The position numbers were made by a program, and so were the translations under genes. The notes beneath the pieces were generated by a model. That model was not told the origin of the DNA, searched no databases, and saw only the letters and a program-made list of their open reading frames with translations. A DNA stretch of 64,000 bases from Cytobacillus oceanisediminis (GTDB lineage: Bacteria; Bacillota; Bacilli; Bacillales; Cytobacillaceae), in the NCBI RefSeq assembly GCF_003182355.1, contig NZ_QGTW01000013.1:62001-126000 (forward strand), given 5' to 3'. Positions 18,686 to 28,910 of the stretch are shown piece by piece; within the stretch, counting starts at the first letter, position 1; each line of letters starts with the position of its first letter.

Positions 18686-20164
18686 TTATCCTTTATTGAT
18701 TGAGTCAACAACTCTAAAAGACGGCGGCAGCAATTCATTCTCAGGAAGCTGCTGGTAATCTCTCTCCATATATCCTTTTCTCATCTTTTCAAAGTATTTT
18801 TGACCTTTGCATTTTATTTCATCTAAATTAAGATTAGGTATTTTTCGGTCTTTCATTACTACATTCCCATTTATAATTGATAACTTTACATCTCTTCCGG
18901 TTCCACTTGCAATCATCGTTCGTATGGGGTCATCTAAAATTCCCATATGAAATCCGTCTAAATCGATAGCAATGATATCTGCTTTTGCTCCAGGAGCAAG
19001 ACGACCCAAATCGTCCCTGCCAAGAAATTTCGCCGCGCCCAGTGTAGCCGCCCGGTAAAAATCAGCGTATGCTGAATCCTCAACTTCTTTATCTACTATC
19101 CGTGATAGCATGCTCCCTGTTCTAATATTCTGAAACATATCCGGAGGGAAGGTATCTGTTCCCAATGCTAAATTTATTCCAGCCCTTTTATACTTCGCAA
19201 AGGATTCCATTGCCTGGCCATGCCTCCCAATAATTAAAGGACAATGAATAACAGTCGTATTTGTTTCCTTCAGCAGCGCCAAATCATCTCCATCACCTGC
19301 TAGTGCCTCACTGTATCCGGAAATAAAATGAGCATGCGGAATTCCTGTTTTCGAACCTAAAAACCCAAGATTATACAAATGCCTTATTGGGGTTACGCCA
19401 TGGTTATTAATGATAGTATGATATTCAAAACTGCCTTGGGCTGCATGCAGTTTGATCGGAACACCCAATTTATCACTATAATGTTTTGTCTGGATTAAAC
19501 TTTCTTCCGTTTGACATTCAATCCGTTCAGGTGCAAGCATCCCCCTGACCAATCCATTAAAAGAGCCATCAAATTCCTCCACAAATTTTACAGCTCTTTC
19601 TAACCCTTTCCTTCCTGCTTCTTCATCCCAATAAATTTTTATATTTCCATCACCCTGTACGACCCTAACCCCCGATTGATAACTTGGCCCCAGATAAATC
19701 CGCAGTCCCAAGCTTGCTGCATGGCTGGCTGCCGAGGCCAGCTCCTCATATGTTTCTGCCCATCTCTTATAATGCACAGAAGTAATTGGCATTGCCGTTG
19801 TAATACCATGAAGGATTAGCTGGGAATAAGCATATAGGGATTTGAAAGCCTCTTCTTCCCCAGTCATAATTTCACGATGTCCCTGCTCAACATAACGCTC
19901 GGACCAAAGCAGATTTTTCTGTCTTGTCGTACTGGCTTCCATATGCAAAATGTCGTGATCTATATCTCCCAATGCATTCAAATCAATGAACCCCGGACTA
20001 ATTAAGGCATTACCAGCATCTATTACTTTATCAGCTTGACCTAAGTAATTTTTTCCAACATAGACAATCGTATCGTTTTCATATACAACCTCAGCATCTT
20101 CTAAAATGACATGATCTTCCCCATCATAACCGATAACATATTTTCCTTTTAGCTTGGTTTTCAT
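18686..20164 (-). CDS. TrzA/SsnA-like amidohydrolase lacking the first HxH motif
   Basis: 492 aa amidohydrolase-superfamily protein. The later ligands look present: KLHAAQG (third His), IPHAHF (fourth His) and GTDTFPPD (Asp). Where the family normally reads DxHxH after PGFI, this protein reads DLNALGDIDHD, so N63 and L65 replace the two histidines. Activity may use a different metal site or depend on a partner. Its ATG overlaps the stop of the canonical amidohydrolase upstream (ATGA), suggesting coupled translation and perhaps a complex. Reaction unknown. Confidence 0.8.
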   Translation of the reverse strand: MKTKLKGKYVIGYDGEDHVILEDAEVVYENDTIVYVGKNYLGQADKVIDAGNALISPGFIDLNALGDIDHDILHMEASTTRQKNLLWSERYVEQGHREIMTGEEEAFKSLYAYSQLILHGITTAMPITSVHYKRWAETYEELASAASHAASLGLRIYLGPSYQSGVRVVQGDGNIKIYWDEEAGRKGLERAVKFVEEFDGSFNGLVRGMLAPERIECQTEESLIQTKHYSDKLGVPIKLHAAQGSFEYHTIINNHGVTPIRHLYNLGFLGSKTGIPHAHFISGYSEALAGDGDDLALLKETNTTVIHCPLIIGRHGQAMESFAKYKRAGINLALGTDTFPPDMFQNIRTGSMLSRIVDKEVEDSAYADFYRAATLGAAKFLGRDDLGRLAPGAKADIIAIDLDGFHMGILDDPIRTMIASGTGRDVKLSIINGNVVMKDRKIPNLNLDEIKCKGQKYFEKMRKGYMERDYQQLPENELLPPSFRVVDSINKG

Positions 20165-21675
20165 TGGTTATCCCCTTTCGCCACAATAGAAGTGCAGTCT
20201 TCTTCGTTATAGTTGGTTCCATCAGCATAGCTACGTGTATGACCCCAGAAGTATTTCGTCTGCTGCATATATTTTTCGAGGCCAGCACGTTTAATTGTTG
20301 AAAAAGCCTCTTCATTTGCTTCGGCTAGAACTTTCCTTTCATCAACTGAACAAGCATTTCGGTCTTTCATCACGATCTTGCCATCTACGATAACATGCTC
20401 TACATCATTAGCTGTAGCTTGATAGACAAGCCGGTGAATATGCATAAATTCAGGAGTTAAATGCGGCTGCTGCAGATTGACTGTAATGACATCAGCCTTT
20501 TTTCCAATTTCAAGAGAGCCAAGTTCATCGTCCCACCCAATGCATTTGGCAGCATCAATTGTAACCATCTCAAGAAGCTTTCCAGGCGGCAAGCAATATT
20601 CATCTCTATGGGCTGCCTGATGAATGAACTGTGTTTTCCTCATCGCTTGAAACATATCAAAACTGGTTGATGGAGAAGTTCCATCTGTTGAGATTGCAAC
20701 CGTCGTTCCAAGCTCCAGTAATTCTATGATCGGTGTGCGGGCATGAATTTGAGAAAAACCCGGTGATGCACTCACATTCGTCCCTGTTTCTGCTAAAACT
20801 TTAGCCTCATCGAAAGATATCCCCCGGCAGTGCTGCAGATGAACATCCGGACCTAAAAGAGCATTCTCCCAATCCCGTACCGCTAAGTGAATCATCCCTC
20901 CAAAAGCATCAGAGTGAATCCTGGTATTATATTTTCTGGCAATCTCCCTTATTTTTTTGGCCTGATAAAGATCATGCCCCGTTAATTTACGAAGCTTGGC
21001 AGGCGAGGTTGGACCCGAGGGTTCAACCGATGTAACGATTACAAAAGGCGTAATAAATGCTCTTGTCCGATCTTCATTTGCATGGTTTAATGCCTCAATT
21101 ACCGCTTCTGCTCCATTTAACACTTCCTCGTAGGTTACATCTCTTGTAATTCTCTTTCCGTCTATCCACCGGCTGAATGAATGTGGCCATGGCGGGTTGC
21201 AAGGCCCGGTGCACACAACCTCCCTAACACCGGTTTCAGCGTACGCCTTTGCATGATTGATGGCAAAAATCGGGTCATCTGATCTTGGCATTGATCCAAG
21301 AACAGAGACACCCGTCGTTATACCCGCTTTTAATCGTTCAAGAGCAGAGAGCTTCCCTTCATAGTACCAAAAGTCATCTGTTACAAAGTGCTTATAGGTA
21401 TTCGTCATAATGGGCATCCAAAAGTCAATATTCTCCATTGCGATCGTCTTGAACATCGAGTGTCCGCCATGGCCATGAACATCTATTAACCCTGGTAAAA
21501 TACAATGATGACTACAGTCAATGATTTCCTTTGCCTCATACTTTTCAATTAGTTTTTCACTAGTATCCACATCCAGGATCCTGCTTCCATTTATCGCAAC
21601 AGCTCCATCCTGGATCATCCGTCTATTTGGATCCATCGTAACGACCGTTCCATGAATAAGCAGTAAATCAATCAT
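20161..21675 (-). CDS. TrzA/SsnA-like amidohydrolase
   Basis: 504 aa metal-dependent hydrolase related to chlorohydrolases, guanine deaminases and SsnA (COG0402). Metal motifs: DVHGHGGH, IHSDAFGG, QHCRG and STDGTSPS. A beta-sandwich composite domain is split over both ends. ATG with GGGAGGAAGG upstream. First gene of a two-gene unit with the overlapping amidohydrolase; its promoter at 21709-21771 carries the direct repeats shared by the island. The substrate is probably an N-heterocycle, by context only. Confidence 0.85.
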   Translation of the reverse strand: MIDLLLIHGTVVTMDPNRRMIQDGAVAINGSRILDVDTSEKLIEKYEAKEIIDCSHHCILPGLIDVHGHGGHSMFKTIAMENIDFWMPIMTNTYKHFVTDDFWYYEGKLSALERLKAGITTGVSVLGSMPRSDDPIFAINHAKAYAETGVREVVCTGPCNPPWPHSFSRWIDGKRITRDVTYEEVLNGAEAVIEALNHANEDRTRAFITPFVIVTSVEPSGPTSPAKLRKLTGHDLYQAKKIREIARKYNTRIHSDAFGGMIHLAVRDWENALLGPDVHLQHCRGISFDEAKVLAETGTNVSASPGFSQIHARTPIIELLELGTTVAISTDGTSPSTSFDMFQAMRKTQFIHQAAHRDEYCLPPGKLLEMVTIDAAKCIGWDDELGSLEIGKKADVITVNLQQPHLTPEFMHIHRLVYQATANDVEHVIVDGKIVMKDRNACSVDERKVLAEANEEAFSTIKRAGLEKYMQQTKYFWGHTRSYADGTNYNEEDCTSIVAKGDNQ

Positions 21676-21708
21676 TTCCTTCCTCCCTCACCTTCCTCTT
21701 TATCTACA

Positions 21709-21771
21709 ATTATAGGGAAGAAAGAAATATAGAACTTTCAGAATTATTACTTTTATTTAAAATATTTCTAC
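21709..21771 (-). promoter_or_regulatory. Candidate activator site and promoter of the amidohydrolase pair
   Basis: Minus strand: GTAGAAAT (21771-21764), 13 nt, GTAATAAT (21750-21743), 28 nt, TATAAT (21714-21709). The layout is identical to that at 4303-4365 and 15573-15635. Confidence 0.7.
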
Positions 21772-21818
21772 CTTTTTTTTCATAATTTATACTTGTAAAA
21801 ATATAATAATTTCTAAAA

Positions 21819-22199
21819 TTAGGTGCCTTCCCTTTGATTTACTTTTCTCATCAATTCTTCACATAAAACACGGGCATGATTATGGATCGGGTCTTTCGCG
21901 GCATATAATAAGGTGACCTTATTTACTTTGGACATACTGGCCAATTCTTCTATCTTGCGGATCTTATCTTCCTGCGTACGCAGCTCAATAAGATACTTTT
22001 CCCGAAACTCATTAAAAAGTTCAGGTTTATGATTAAACGCTTTTCTCAGCTCGCTGCTTGGTGCAATATCCTTTTCCCAAGCTGATAGGCGTGCATCCTC
22101 TTTCTTTATTCCCCGTGGCCAAAGCCGGTCGATTAATACACGGGAGCCGTCATCTTCTTCAAATGGATCATAAATTCTCTTTATAAAAATTGCTGCCAT
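21819..22199 (-). CDS. DUF488 (YeaO-like) family protein
   Basis: 126 aa from ATG 22199, which has GAGGTG 7 bp upstream; a TTG two codons earlier is possible. Family hallmarks are RIYDPFEEDDGSRVLIDRLWPRG, FREKYLIEL and TLLYAAKDPIHNHA. Small cytosolic protein whose function is not established. It marks the end of the catabolic island; no obvious link to it. Confidence 0.85.
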   Translation of the reverse strand: MAAIFIKRIYDPFEEDDGSRVLIDRLWPRGIKKEDARLSAWEKDIAPSSELRKAFNHKPELFNEFREKYLIELRTQEDKIRKIEELASMSKVNKVTLLYAAKDPIHNHARVLCEELMRKVNQREGT

Positions 22200-22330
22200 T
22201 TGCAAGCACCTCTTCCTGAACGGTTACTATTAATATTTCTTGTTTCTATATCCATTGTGATTTGCTATTATTTTACTATAAACACATTATACAAATTTTT
22301 CTAATTTCATGAAGGTGAGGTGTAAGGAAT

Positions 22331-22555
22331 TTGACAGGTACAATTGCTGTCATTATGATTTTCTCCATTCCCATTGTCAGCATCCTGACTTTTCATACGC
22401 AAAGGCTGGCAAAAATTAAACACAGCATGATTAAAGATGAAATTACCCTGGAAAAGCTAAAACAGGAAAACTTCCTGCTTGAAACGGAAAAAATGAAAAT
22501 AGAACTTGAACAGATAAAGTTTGAAAACTTGCAGGATAAAACGAAAATAATGTGA
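22331..22555 (+). CDS. Small membrane-anchored coiled-coil protein
   Basis: 74 aa with TTG start and GTAAGGA upstream. Residues 1-20 form a hydrophobic segment; residues 28-70 are a charged Leu/Glu/Lys heptad region (EKLKQENFLLETEKMK). Single gene with AT-rich flanks. No family recognised; composition and ribosome binding site argue for a real gene. Confidence 0.6.
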   Translation: MTGTIAVIMIFSIPIVSILTFHTQRLAKIKHSMIKDEITLEKLKQENFLLETEKMKIELEQIKFENLQDKTKIM

Positions 22556-22715
22556 CCTTTTGAGAACTCTCTTCTGGCCCTCTTTTTTCTGCTTCAAAAT
22601 GACACGGTAAAATTACAATATCCTGCTGGGCTTGTTTTGATCTGCAGATTAATGGCCGGAACAGCAGCAGAAATTAAAACTTTTTTCCCTTCTGATTGGC
22701 AAATGCGCATAATAA

Positions 22716-22742
22716 AATCCCCTTCTAATTCAGGAGGGGATT
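22716..22742 (-). terminator. hemY terminator
   Basis: AATCCCC / GGGGATT stem with TTTTATT following on the minus strand, just past the hemY stop. Confidence 0.75.
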
Positions 22743-22748
22743 CTTTCT

Positions 22749-24134
22749 TTATATATTCTGGATAATTTTTCTGGCAGTGTTTGCCCCGTTTTCGATGCAG
22801 TCCGGTATGCCGACCCCGTAATAAGAACAGCCGGCAAGCCATACTCCAGGGTAATCCTCAGCCAGCCTTCTTTCAAGTGCAGCCACTGTTTTTGGATGGG
22901 TTATCAGGTAGTTTGGCATTTTCTCCGTCCAATTGGTCACTTCACTTGCTGCAGGCTCAGCCACAATTCCAAGGCTCTTTTTGATATCAGCCAAAGCAAC
23001 CTGCAGAAGCTCCTCTTCATTCATTTCCTTGAGAGATGTGAACACAGGATGGCTGCTTTTATAAAATAACCTTATAAGCAGATTGCCGCTTTCAGATGTG
23101 TGCTTCCATTTTCGGCTTGTCCATGTACAAGCATTGCATGTTAATTCATCGGTATTTGCGGTGATAAAGCCTGTACCGTCTGCCGGAAGCTGGCTGTCCG
23201 GAATATCAAAAGCAACATAGATCGAAATAAGCGAACTATTTTTAAGACCGCTAAACTCCCTTTCAAGGGCTCGGTCTTTAATCAGCACTTCAGCCGCATT
23301 GTGTGGAATGCTGAGCACAACATGATCTGTGTCCATGCTTTCCCCATTTGTAAAAGTGACCCTATAGCGGCCATTCGCTTTTTCAATTTTAGCGGCCTGA
23401 GTGTTTTTTAAAATTTCGGCACCCTCCAGTTTTTCTTCATAAGCATGTATTAGTGCATCCAAGCCGCTTTTAAATGAAAGAAACTTTTTTTCCCCGCCAC
23501 TCTGAAATGCTTTTCTGTTTTCTTCAATTCCTTTTATAATGCTGCCATACTTTTCTTTATAATCGAACACCTGCGGAAGGGTTGAAGCAATCGTCAAATC
23601 ACTGAGTTCACCGGAATAAACACCGGAAAGCACAGGAGCGATCTGCTTTTCAACCAATTCTTTTCCGAAAAAATGCTCCAAAAATTCGCCAATCGAATCA
23701 TTCTTTGTAAAACCTTCATTTTTCGTATAGAAATCCTTTAACGCTGCAACTTTACCTTCAGCAGACACAAGGGTCGTTTTTGCCAGAGATTCAACGCTGG
23801 CTGGAATCCCGAAAACAGAATCTGCCGGAATCAGCTTTAGCTTTCCATCGCTGTATATATACGAACGCCCCGCCGTGTTATAAACGAGCTCTTCTTCCAA
23901 GCCAAGATCCTGGATAAAATTCATCTCATTGGCTTTGCGGGCAACTATCGAATCGGCGCCTGCTTCCATCACAAAACTGCCTTCCCTGACTGTTCGAATT
24001 TTACCGCCCAGCTGTGCTGATGATTCTGCCAGCACAAGCCTTATATTGGATAGATTTTCTTTTTTCCATTTATTCAATTCATACATAGCGGACAGCCCTG
24101 TGACCCCGCCGCCAATGACTAATACTGTTTTCAC
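22749..24134 (-). CDS. hemY: Coproporphyrinogen III / protoporphyrinogen oxidase
   Basis: 461 aa FAD-dependent oxidase of the HemY family; in Gram-positives this makes coproporphyrin III for the coproporphyrin-dependent heme route. N-terminal dinucleotide fold VIGGGVTGLSAMYEL, then LGGKIRTVREGSFVMEAGADS, and the C-terminal FAD motif WLAGCSYYGVGIPDCIENG. GTG start with AGAGGTG upstream. It stands alone rather than in hemEHY order. Confidence 0.9.
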   Translation of the reverse strand: MKTVLVIGGGVTGLSAMYELNKWKKENLSNIRLVLAESSAQLGGKIRTVREGSFVMEAGADSIVARKANEMNFIQDLGLEEELVYNTAGRSYIYSDGKLKLIPADSVFGIPASVESLAKTTLVSAEGKVAALKDFYTKNEGFTKNDSIGEFLEHFFGKELVEKQIAPVLSGVYSGELSDLTIASTLPQVFDYKEKYGSIIKGIEENRKAFQSGGEKKFLSFKSGLDALIHAYEEKLEGAEILKNTQAAKIEKANGRYRVTFTNGESMDTDHVVLSIPHNAAEVLIKDRALEREFSGLKNSSLISIYVAFDIPDSQLPADGTGFITANTDELTCNACTWTSRKWKHTSESGNLLIRLFYKSSHPVFTSLKEMNEEELLQVALADIKKSLGIVAEPAASEVTNWTEKMPNYLITHPKTVAALERRLAEDYPGVWLAGCSYYGVGIPDCIENGANTARKIIQNI

Positions 24135-24252
24135 CTGTACACACCTCTATTTACATCCAATTCATATATAAAGTGTACCACATAATATCTGGGTGAAAGA
24201 ATGTGATGGTTTGTCCAAATGATGAATATATATTAGAAAAGGGGGAGTGAAC

Positions 24253-24615
24253 ATGAAGCATTCAGTTCTTACGATGAGCCTGCTTCGCTATTCAATTTCA
24301 TATGTTTTTATAGTATCCGGTTTTATGAAGCTGATCAGCGCGGAAATAGGCAATGCTTTTGTGAATCTGGGGCTTCCCTATCCCGAACTTCTCATGCATG
24401 TGGTCGCTTTTCTTGAAATTATATGCGGTGTATTAATTCTTTTTAATAGAAGTGCTAAAAGCGCAGTCATTCCACTGATCGGCATTATGATTACGGCCAT
24501 TATCCTGACAAAAATGCCAGCTCTTGATTCAGGTTTTATGCCTTTTGCCTTTGACGCCAGGCTGGATGTCATCATGCTTGTACTGCTTTTCATTTTATAT
24601 AGGCAATCTACGTAA
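24253..24615 (+). CDS. DoxX/MauE-like membrane protein
   Basis: 120 aa from ATG 24253, with GGGGGAG 6-7 bp upstream (a GTG two codons earlier lies too close). Four membrane helices; SYVFIVSGFMKLI and LEIICGVLILFNRSAKSAVIPLIGIM fit the DoxX/MauE superfamily. Function not assignable; possibly a quinone- or redox-linked membrane component. Confidence 0.75.
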   Translation: MKHSVLTMSLLRYSISYVFIVSGFMKLISAEIGNAFVNLGLPYPELLMHVVAFLEIICGVLILFNRSAKSAVIPLIGIMITAIILTKMPALDSGFMPFAFDARLDVIMLVLLFILYRQST

Positions 24616-24751
24616 ACAGAACAGATTTTTTTAAGGGATGCTGATAGGACGGGAAGTGACCGATATATCCGAAACACCATATAAATTTCATGAGAGAATC
24701 TCTTCCAAATAGATGTTTTTAATAAAAAGGTTAGTTTTGGAACGAAATAAA

Positions 24752-24785
24752 GAAAAAACGGAGAGCTCAGTCTCTCCGCTTTTTT
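24752..24785. terminator. Bidirectional terminator
   Basis: CGGAGAG/CTCTCCG stem flanked by A6 on the left and T6 on the right; serves both convergent genes. Confidence 0.85.
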
Positions 24786-25849
24786 CATTTCCGAAACCAA
24801 TTCGCATTCTCATCCATATGCAAAAATGGAATGTCTGTATTAACTTCACCAGATATCCGACTAACGTCAACATCCTGCCCGCCGAGCCACCTGAAAAAAT
24901 CAAATATAATCGGCTTCCGGTCTCCGCCTAATGAGAACCAGGCCTGCATCTCCATTGGCAGGTAAGCGGATGTATGGATCGTCCCAGCCCAGCTGCCATA
25001 AAGATCGGAAAAAACGCCTTTGTCTGTATCGTTTAGAAGCCGGAAAGCATCACGAGCGCTTAATGGCTGCTCCTGGCGGATTTTCATCACATCCAGCCTT
25101 CGCTTGCTGTCAATCAGATGGTTCCGATTTTCATGCTTCATAATTTCAAAATGGTTCGTGCAGGCAGTTGTCTGGCGGATTTCTATTCCCCGGGGAGAGG
25201 TTTCCACCGCATAAGTCTCACCGCTTCGGTCGTATACCACATAAGTAAAAGAGTGACGATGCGGAATTTCCTTCAGCATATCGACCGCTTCATTGACATT
25301 AGCACATGACTCCAGTATAAGCCTGCCAATCATACAGCAGATAAAACCATCCCCCGGATTTTTCCGGTTCATAAAGTTATAGCCAATCACAAGCCCTTTT
25401 TCATTCATGCCATCCATCCGGCCCGTCACCCGCTGGCTGGGTCCCATGATCGCATATCCCTGATCTGTTGGCTGATAAAAGGTATAACGCCCCTCATATG
25501 TTTTTGGATGATAATCATAATTTCGGATCAGGTAGTCTTCACCTGTCATAATTGAACAGCCTGATCGGACATAATCCAAGCGATAGCCTCCAAACTCTTT
25601 TAGTACCCTTTCCATGGGCCACTCCAGTGCTTCACGCAATCCAAGCAGCTCATCCCAAATACCAGGCGCAAACCTAGTAATCGCCTTCCTCACTTCACCT
25701 TCATCAATCGAGAATCGCGGCTTTCTCACCTTCCATTGATCCTCCCGGTTTTTTACAGAAATTGAATCCTTTAACCTCTCTCCTTGCATATATCCAAAAT
25801 CAAAGTGGGTACCCCGAAATTGGATAATATCACTGTAAATCTTCTTCAA
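24785..25849 (-). CDS. C45-family linear-amide hydrolase/acyltransferase
   Basis: 354 aa, TTG start preceded by GAGGG. Resembles acyl-CoA:6-aminopenicillanate acyltransferase / choloylglycine-hydrolase-type Ntn hydrolases: RGTHFDFGYMQGERL, candidate nucleophile Cys in SGCSIMTGEDYLIRNYDYHP, GRMDGMNEKGLVIGYNF, and TNHF. The Cys is internal, so activity would need autoprocessing before it. Substrate unknown; single gene. Confidence 0.8.
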   Translation of the reverse strand: MKKIYSDIIQFRGTHFDFGYMQGERLKDSISVKNREDQWKVRKPRFSIDEGEVRKAITRFAPGIWDELLGLREALEWPMERVLKEFGGYRLDYVRSGCSIMTGEDYLIRNYDYHPKTYEGRYTFYQPTDQGYAIMGPSQRVTGRMDGMNEKGLVIGYNFMNRKNPGDGFICCMIGRLILESCANVNEAVDMLKEIPHRHSFTYVVYDRSGETYAVETSPRGIEIRQTTACTNHFEIMKHENRNHLIDSKRRLDVMKIRQEQPLSARDAFRLLNDTDKGVFSDLYGSWAGTIHTSAYLPMEMQAWFSLGGDRKPIIFDFFRWLGGQDVDVSRISGEVNTDIPFLHMDENANWFRK

Positions 25850-25933
25850 AACAAATCCCTCTTCTTTTAATTTCTTTTGTTAAGGATATATGAAGAGTAA
25901 CTGAAAATCTAGCAGTCGGACCTCGCCTGAAAG

Positions 25934-25967
25934 TAAAAAAACTGATCCGCAGACACCTGCGAATCAG
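25934..25967 (-). terminator. lutABC terminator
   Basis: CTGATtCGCAG / CTGCGgATCAG stem and T7 on the minus strand after lutC. Confidence 0.85.
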
Positions 25968-25972
25968 CCAAA

Positions 25973-26692
25973 TTATTTATCATCTACAACTATATAAGTA
26001 GCCCTTACCGGCCCATGTACGCCGACAATTAAATTCATTTCAATATCAGCGCTATTGCTTGGACCTGAAATAAAATTCACGCAAGACGGAATAGGCTCTC
26101 CATTTTCAACTTTATTATGGATGTGTTTTGCAACCTGGGTCATCCTTGGAACAATCGTGCTTTTCGGGATGATAGCAAGATAGATGACAGGAAGAAGGCT
26201 AACCGCACGCCCCTTCCCTTTATCGCTGAATAAAACAACGGTCCCAGACTCTGCAAGTGTGGCATCACTGAAGGTAATCCCGATGTCAGCTGTTGCCGAG
26301 AAGGCGAGATTCTCTTCTCCCCCCTCTTGATCCCAGACATGAACCGCGACTTCTTCTTCATTAAATTCTTTCGGAAGACCGGATAATCCAAATTCTTCAA
26401 AACGCGGATCATCCCATGTTACCACAGATTTTCCGCCATATTCCTTAATCAAGTGAGTAATCAGTGCAGGCAGTTCTGATGAGACTGTTTCATGCACATC
26501 TGTATGGATAAGCAAGCATTGTTTTTTAAGTACCTCCACAAGCTCATCCTGGGACGCTCCTTTTAGAACGCCCCATTGGGGATTATGGCCCCATTCTGGC
26601 CTCTTAACTTGATGGCGGCGCTCCCTCCCCAAATTTTTCGCAAGGTTATCAAGGAAAGAATTACGATTATAAACTTGACCAGCTGGCATCAT
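25973..26692 (-). CDS. lutC: Lactate utilisation protein C
   Basis: 239 aa LUD-domain protein, third subunit of the LutABC L-lactate oxidation complex, which converts lactate to pyruvate in the cytosol. Typical blocks are [55 protein letters not shown]. Its start overlaps the lutB stop (ATGA), so translation is coupled. Confidence 0.95.
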   Translation of the reverse strand: MMPAGQVYNRNSFLDNLAKNLGRERRHQVKRPEWGHNPQWGVLKGASQDELVEVLKKQCLLIHTDVHETVSSELPALITHLIKEYGGKSVVTWDDPRFEEFGLSGLPKEFNEEEVAVHVWDQEGGEENLAFSATADIGITFSDATLAESGTVVLFSDKGKGRAVSLLPVIYLAIIPKSTIVPRMTQVAKHIHNKVENGEPIPSCVNFISGPSNSADIEMNLIVGVHGPVRATYIVVDDK

Positions 26693-28116
26693 TCTCCCCT
26701 CTCTTTCTTTCTCTTTTTATACAAATCCCTAAATCGGTCTTTTTTAGGTGCAGGGAACTCGCGGATCTCCGTCCAGTTTTTCAGCGGGCCTGGACCATCG
26801 GAGATTTTGTCATCCTTGGCGAACGCTACCAATGCTTTCGGCGCAAGCTTGGAGCCGATATTATACATGGAAGGTGAAGCGGTCCCCATGCTAAACGCCT
26901 TCATCGATAAGTTTTCAAATACAGGTGCTTTTCCTTCTTTTTCAACAATCTCCTGGCGGTGGCGAAGCAAATGCTCATGTAAAGGAATTTTCACCGGGCA
27001 GGCTTCCGTACATGCTGCACATAAAGTAGAAGCATATGGCAGCTCCTTATATTCGTCATATCCTCCTAAAAGTGGAGTCAATACTGCTCCCACTGGTCCC
27101 GGATAAATCGACCCATATGAATGTCCCCCTACATGGCGATATACCGGGCAGACATTAATGCAAGCTGCACAACGGATGCAGTGCAGGATAGACTGGAATG
27201 CAGTTCCCAGAATTTTAGACCGGCCGTTATCTACAATAACAAGATGGAATTCCTCAGGGCCGTCCACTTCTCCCTCTTGTTTTGGCCCTGTTAAAGCAGT
27301 AATATAGCTTGTCAGCTTCTGCCCAACTGCCGCTCGTGTCAGCAGGCTTACAAGAACCTCCATCTCTTCCCAAGTTGGGACGATCCGCTCCATCCCCATC
27401 ACCGTGATTTGCGTTTTCGGGATGGTTGTGACCATTCGCGCGTTCCCTTCGTTCGTTACGAGGGAAATCGTTCCTGATTCAGCAATGGCGAAATTGCAGC
27501 CTGTGATTCCGATATCGGCCTGCAAAAACTCCTCACGCAGCTTTTCCCTTGCAAACAATGCAAGCTCCTCCGGCTTTTCTGTTTTATCATAGCCCAGTTT
27601 ATCCCTGAAAACATCACGGATCTGCTCTTTGTTTTTATGCAGGGCCGGGGTAACAATATGGGACGGTGGATCATGATCATCCACTTGCAGAATCCATTCT
27701 CCAAGATCGCTTTCAATCACTTCACAGCCGGCATTTTCCAGAGCTTCATTCATATTGATTTCTTCTGTTACCATCGACTTGGACTTAACAACTTTCTTGC
27801 CATTGTTCTTTTTGACGACATTAGTAATATACTCATTTGCTTCTTCAGCGGTTTCAGCGAAAAAAACATGTCCGCCTCGCTTTGTCACATTCTCGCTTAG
27901 AAGCTCCAGATAATAATCAAGATTTTCAATGGTATGAGTCCGAATTTCCTCACCAAGCTTCCGCCAGTCTTCCCAGTTCCCCAATTCTTCAGCAGCATTT
28001 AGCCTTCCGCTGCGAAAACGTCCCTGGGCAGAGGAAACAGCTCCGCGCATAAATAAATCGCCTATTCCGTCCGAGACACGTTCTTTAAAGGGTTTTTCCC
28101 CTATTTTCATAGCCAT
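26689..28116 (-). CDS. lutB: Lactate utilisation iron-sulfur protein B
   Basis: 475 aa, same size as the B. subtilis protein. An N-terminal LUD domain (about 65-290) is followed by two 4Fe-4S motifs, [19 protein letters not shown] and [13 protein letters not shown]. Electron-transferring subunit of LutABC. ATG with AAGGGGGAAG upstream; 17 bp after lutA. Confidence 0.95.
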   Translation of the reverse strand: MAMKIGEKPFKERVSDGIGDLFMRGAVSSAQGRFRSGRLNAAEELGNWEDWRKLGEEIRTHTIENLDYYLELLSENVTKRGGHVFFAETAEEANEYITNVVKKNNGKKVVKSKSMVTEEINMNEALENAGCEVIESDLGEWILQVDDHDPPSHIVTPALHKNKEQIRDVFRDKLGYDKTEKPEELALFAREKLREEFLQADIGITGCNFAIAESGTISLVTNEGNARMVTTIPKTQITVMGMERIVPTWEEMEVLVSLLTRAAVGQKLTSYITALTGPKQEGEVDGPEEFHLVIVDNGRSKILGTAFQSILHCIRCAACINVCPVYRHVGGHSYGSIYPGPVGAVLTPLLGGYDEYKELPYASTLCAACTEACPVKIPLHEHLLRHRQEIVEKEGKAPVFENLSMKAFSMGTASPSMYNIGSKLAPKALVAFAKDDKISDGPGPLKNWTEIREFPAPKKDRFRDLYKKRKKERGE

Positions 28117-28133
28117 TTATGCTTCCCCCTTCT

Positions 28134-28850
28134 TTATCTGCTGTTTAATACAGAGGCTATATGCATCACCTTTATCGGCTTTCCTTTTCGGTCAATACGT
28201 CCCCCAATATTCATTAAGCAGCCGCAGTCCGCTCCTACTAAAATTTCTGCTCCAGAATCCTCAACACTCTGAACCTTTTCATCTACCATTTGCTCGGAGA
28301 TTTCGGACATTTTTACTGAGAAAGTTCCGCCAAAGCCGCAGCAATTATAATTATGTGGGAGCGGTTTCATTTCCAGGCCATCCACATTGTTTAATAGTTT
28401 CATTGGCGCTTCCTTCACACCCAATAATCTTGTCATATGGCAGGATGTGTGGTAAGTTGCTTTACCATTAAGCTTTGCCCCTACATCCTCTACTCCTAAA
28501 ACATCCACTATAAACTGTGTAAGTTCATAGGTCTTATCCGCTAATTTCCGGGCACGAGGTTCCCATACCGGGTCTTCTTTAAAGACATGTGGATACTCTC
28601 TAAACATAGTTCCGCATGATCCCGAAGGAGTAACAACATACTCGGAATGCTCAAAGACCTTAATCATATGCTTCATCGATTCTTTTGCTTTATCTACATA
28701 GCCGCTGTTATACGCCGGCTGTCCGCAGCAAGTCTGCTTTTCCGGAAAGTCGACTTCACATCCGAGCCTTTCAAGCAATTCCACTGTATCCATCCCAACA
28801 TCCGTCTGAAAAATATCTATTAAACAGGTTACAAATAATGATACTTTCAT
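28134..28850 (-). CDS. lutA: Lactate utilisation protein A (CCG-domain)
   Basis: 238 aa from ATG 28850, preceded by AAAGGTGAG (a GTG three codons upstream would place the site inside the gene). Two CCG-type Fe-S/heterodisulfide-reductase-like domains: [11 protein letters not shown] with SGSCG, and SCHMTRLLG with CCGFGG. First gene of the lut operon under the promoter at 28911-28939. Confidence 0.95.
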   Translation of the reverse strand: MKVSLFVTCLIDIFQTDVGMDTVELLERLGCEVDFPEKQTCCGQPAYNSGYVDKAKESMKHMIKVFEHSEYVVTPSGSCGTMFREYPHVFKEDPVWEPRARKLADKTYELTQFIVDVLGVEDVGAKLNGKATYHTSCHMTRLLGVKEAPMKLLNNVDGLEMKPLPHNYNCCGFGGTFSVKMSEISEQMVDEKVQSVEDSGAEILVGADCGCLMNIGGRIDRKGKPIKVMHIASVLNSR

Positions 28851-28910
28851 AGGTCTCACCTTTTCTTTCTTCAGGTAAATTCATTTTATTCCATACATTT
28901 AACTATATAC

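Noticed and set aside
22594..22842. Minus-strand frame overlapping the end of hemY
   Set aside because: It runs through the hemY terminator and overlaps hemY codons in another frame; no ribosome binding site.
26576..27106. Long plus-strand frame opposite lutC and lutB
   Set aside because: Antisense shadow of conserved coding sequence with no start site support.
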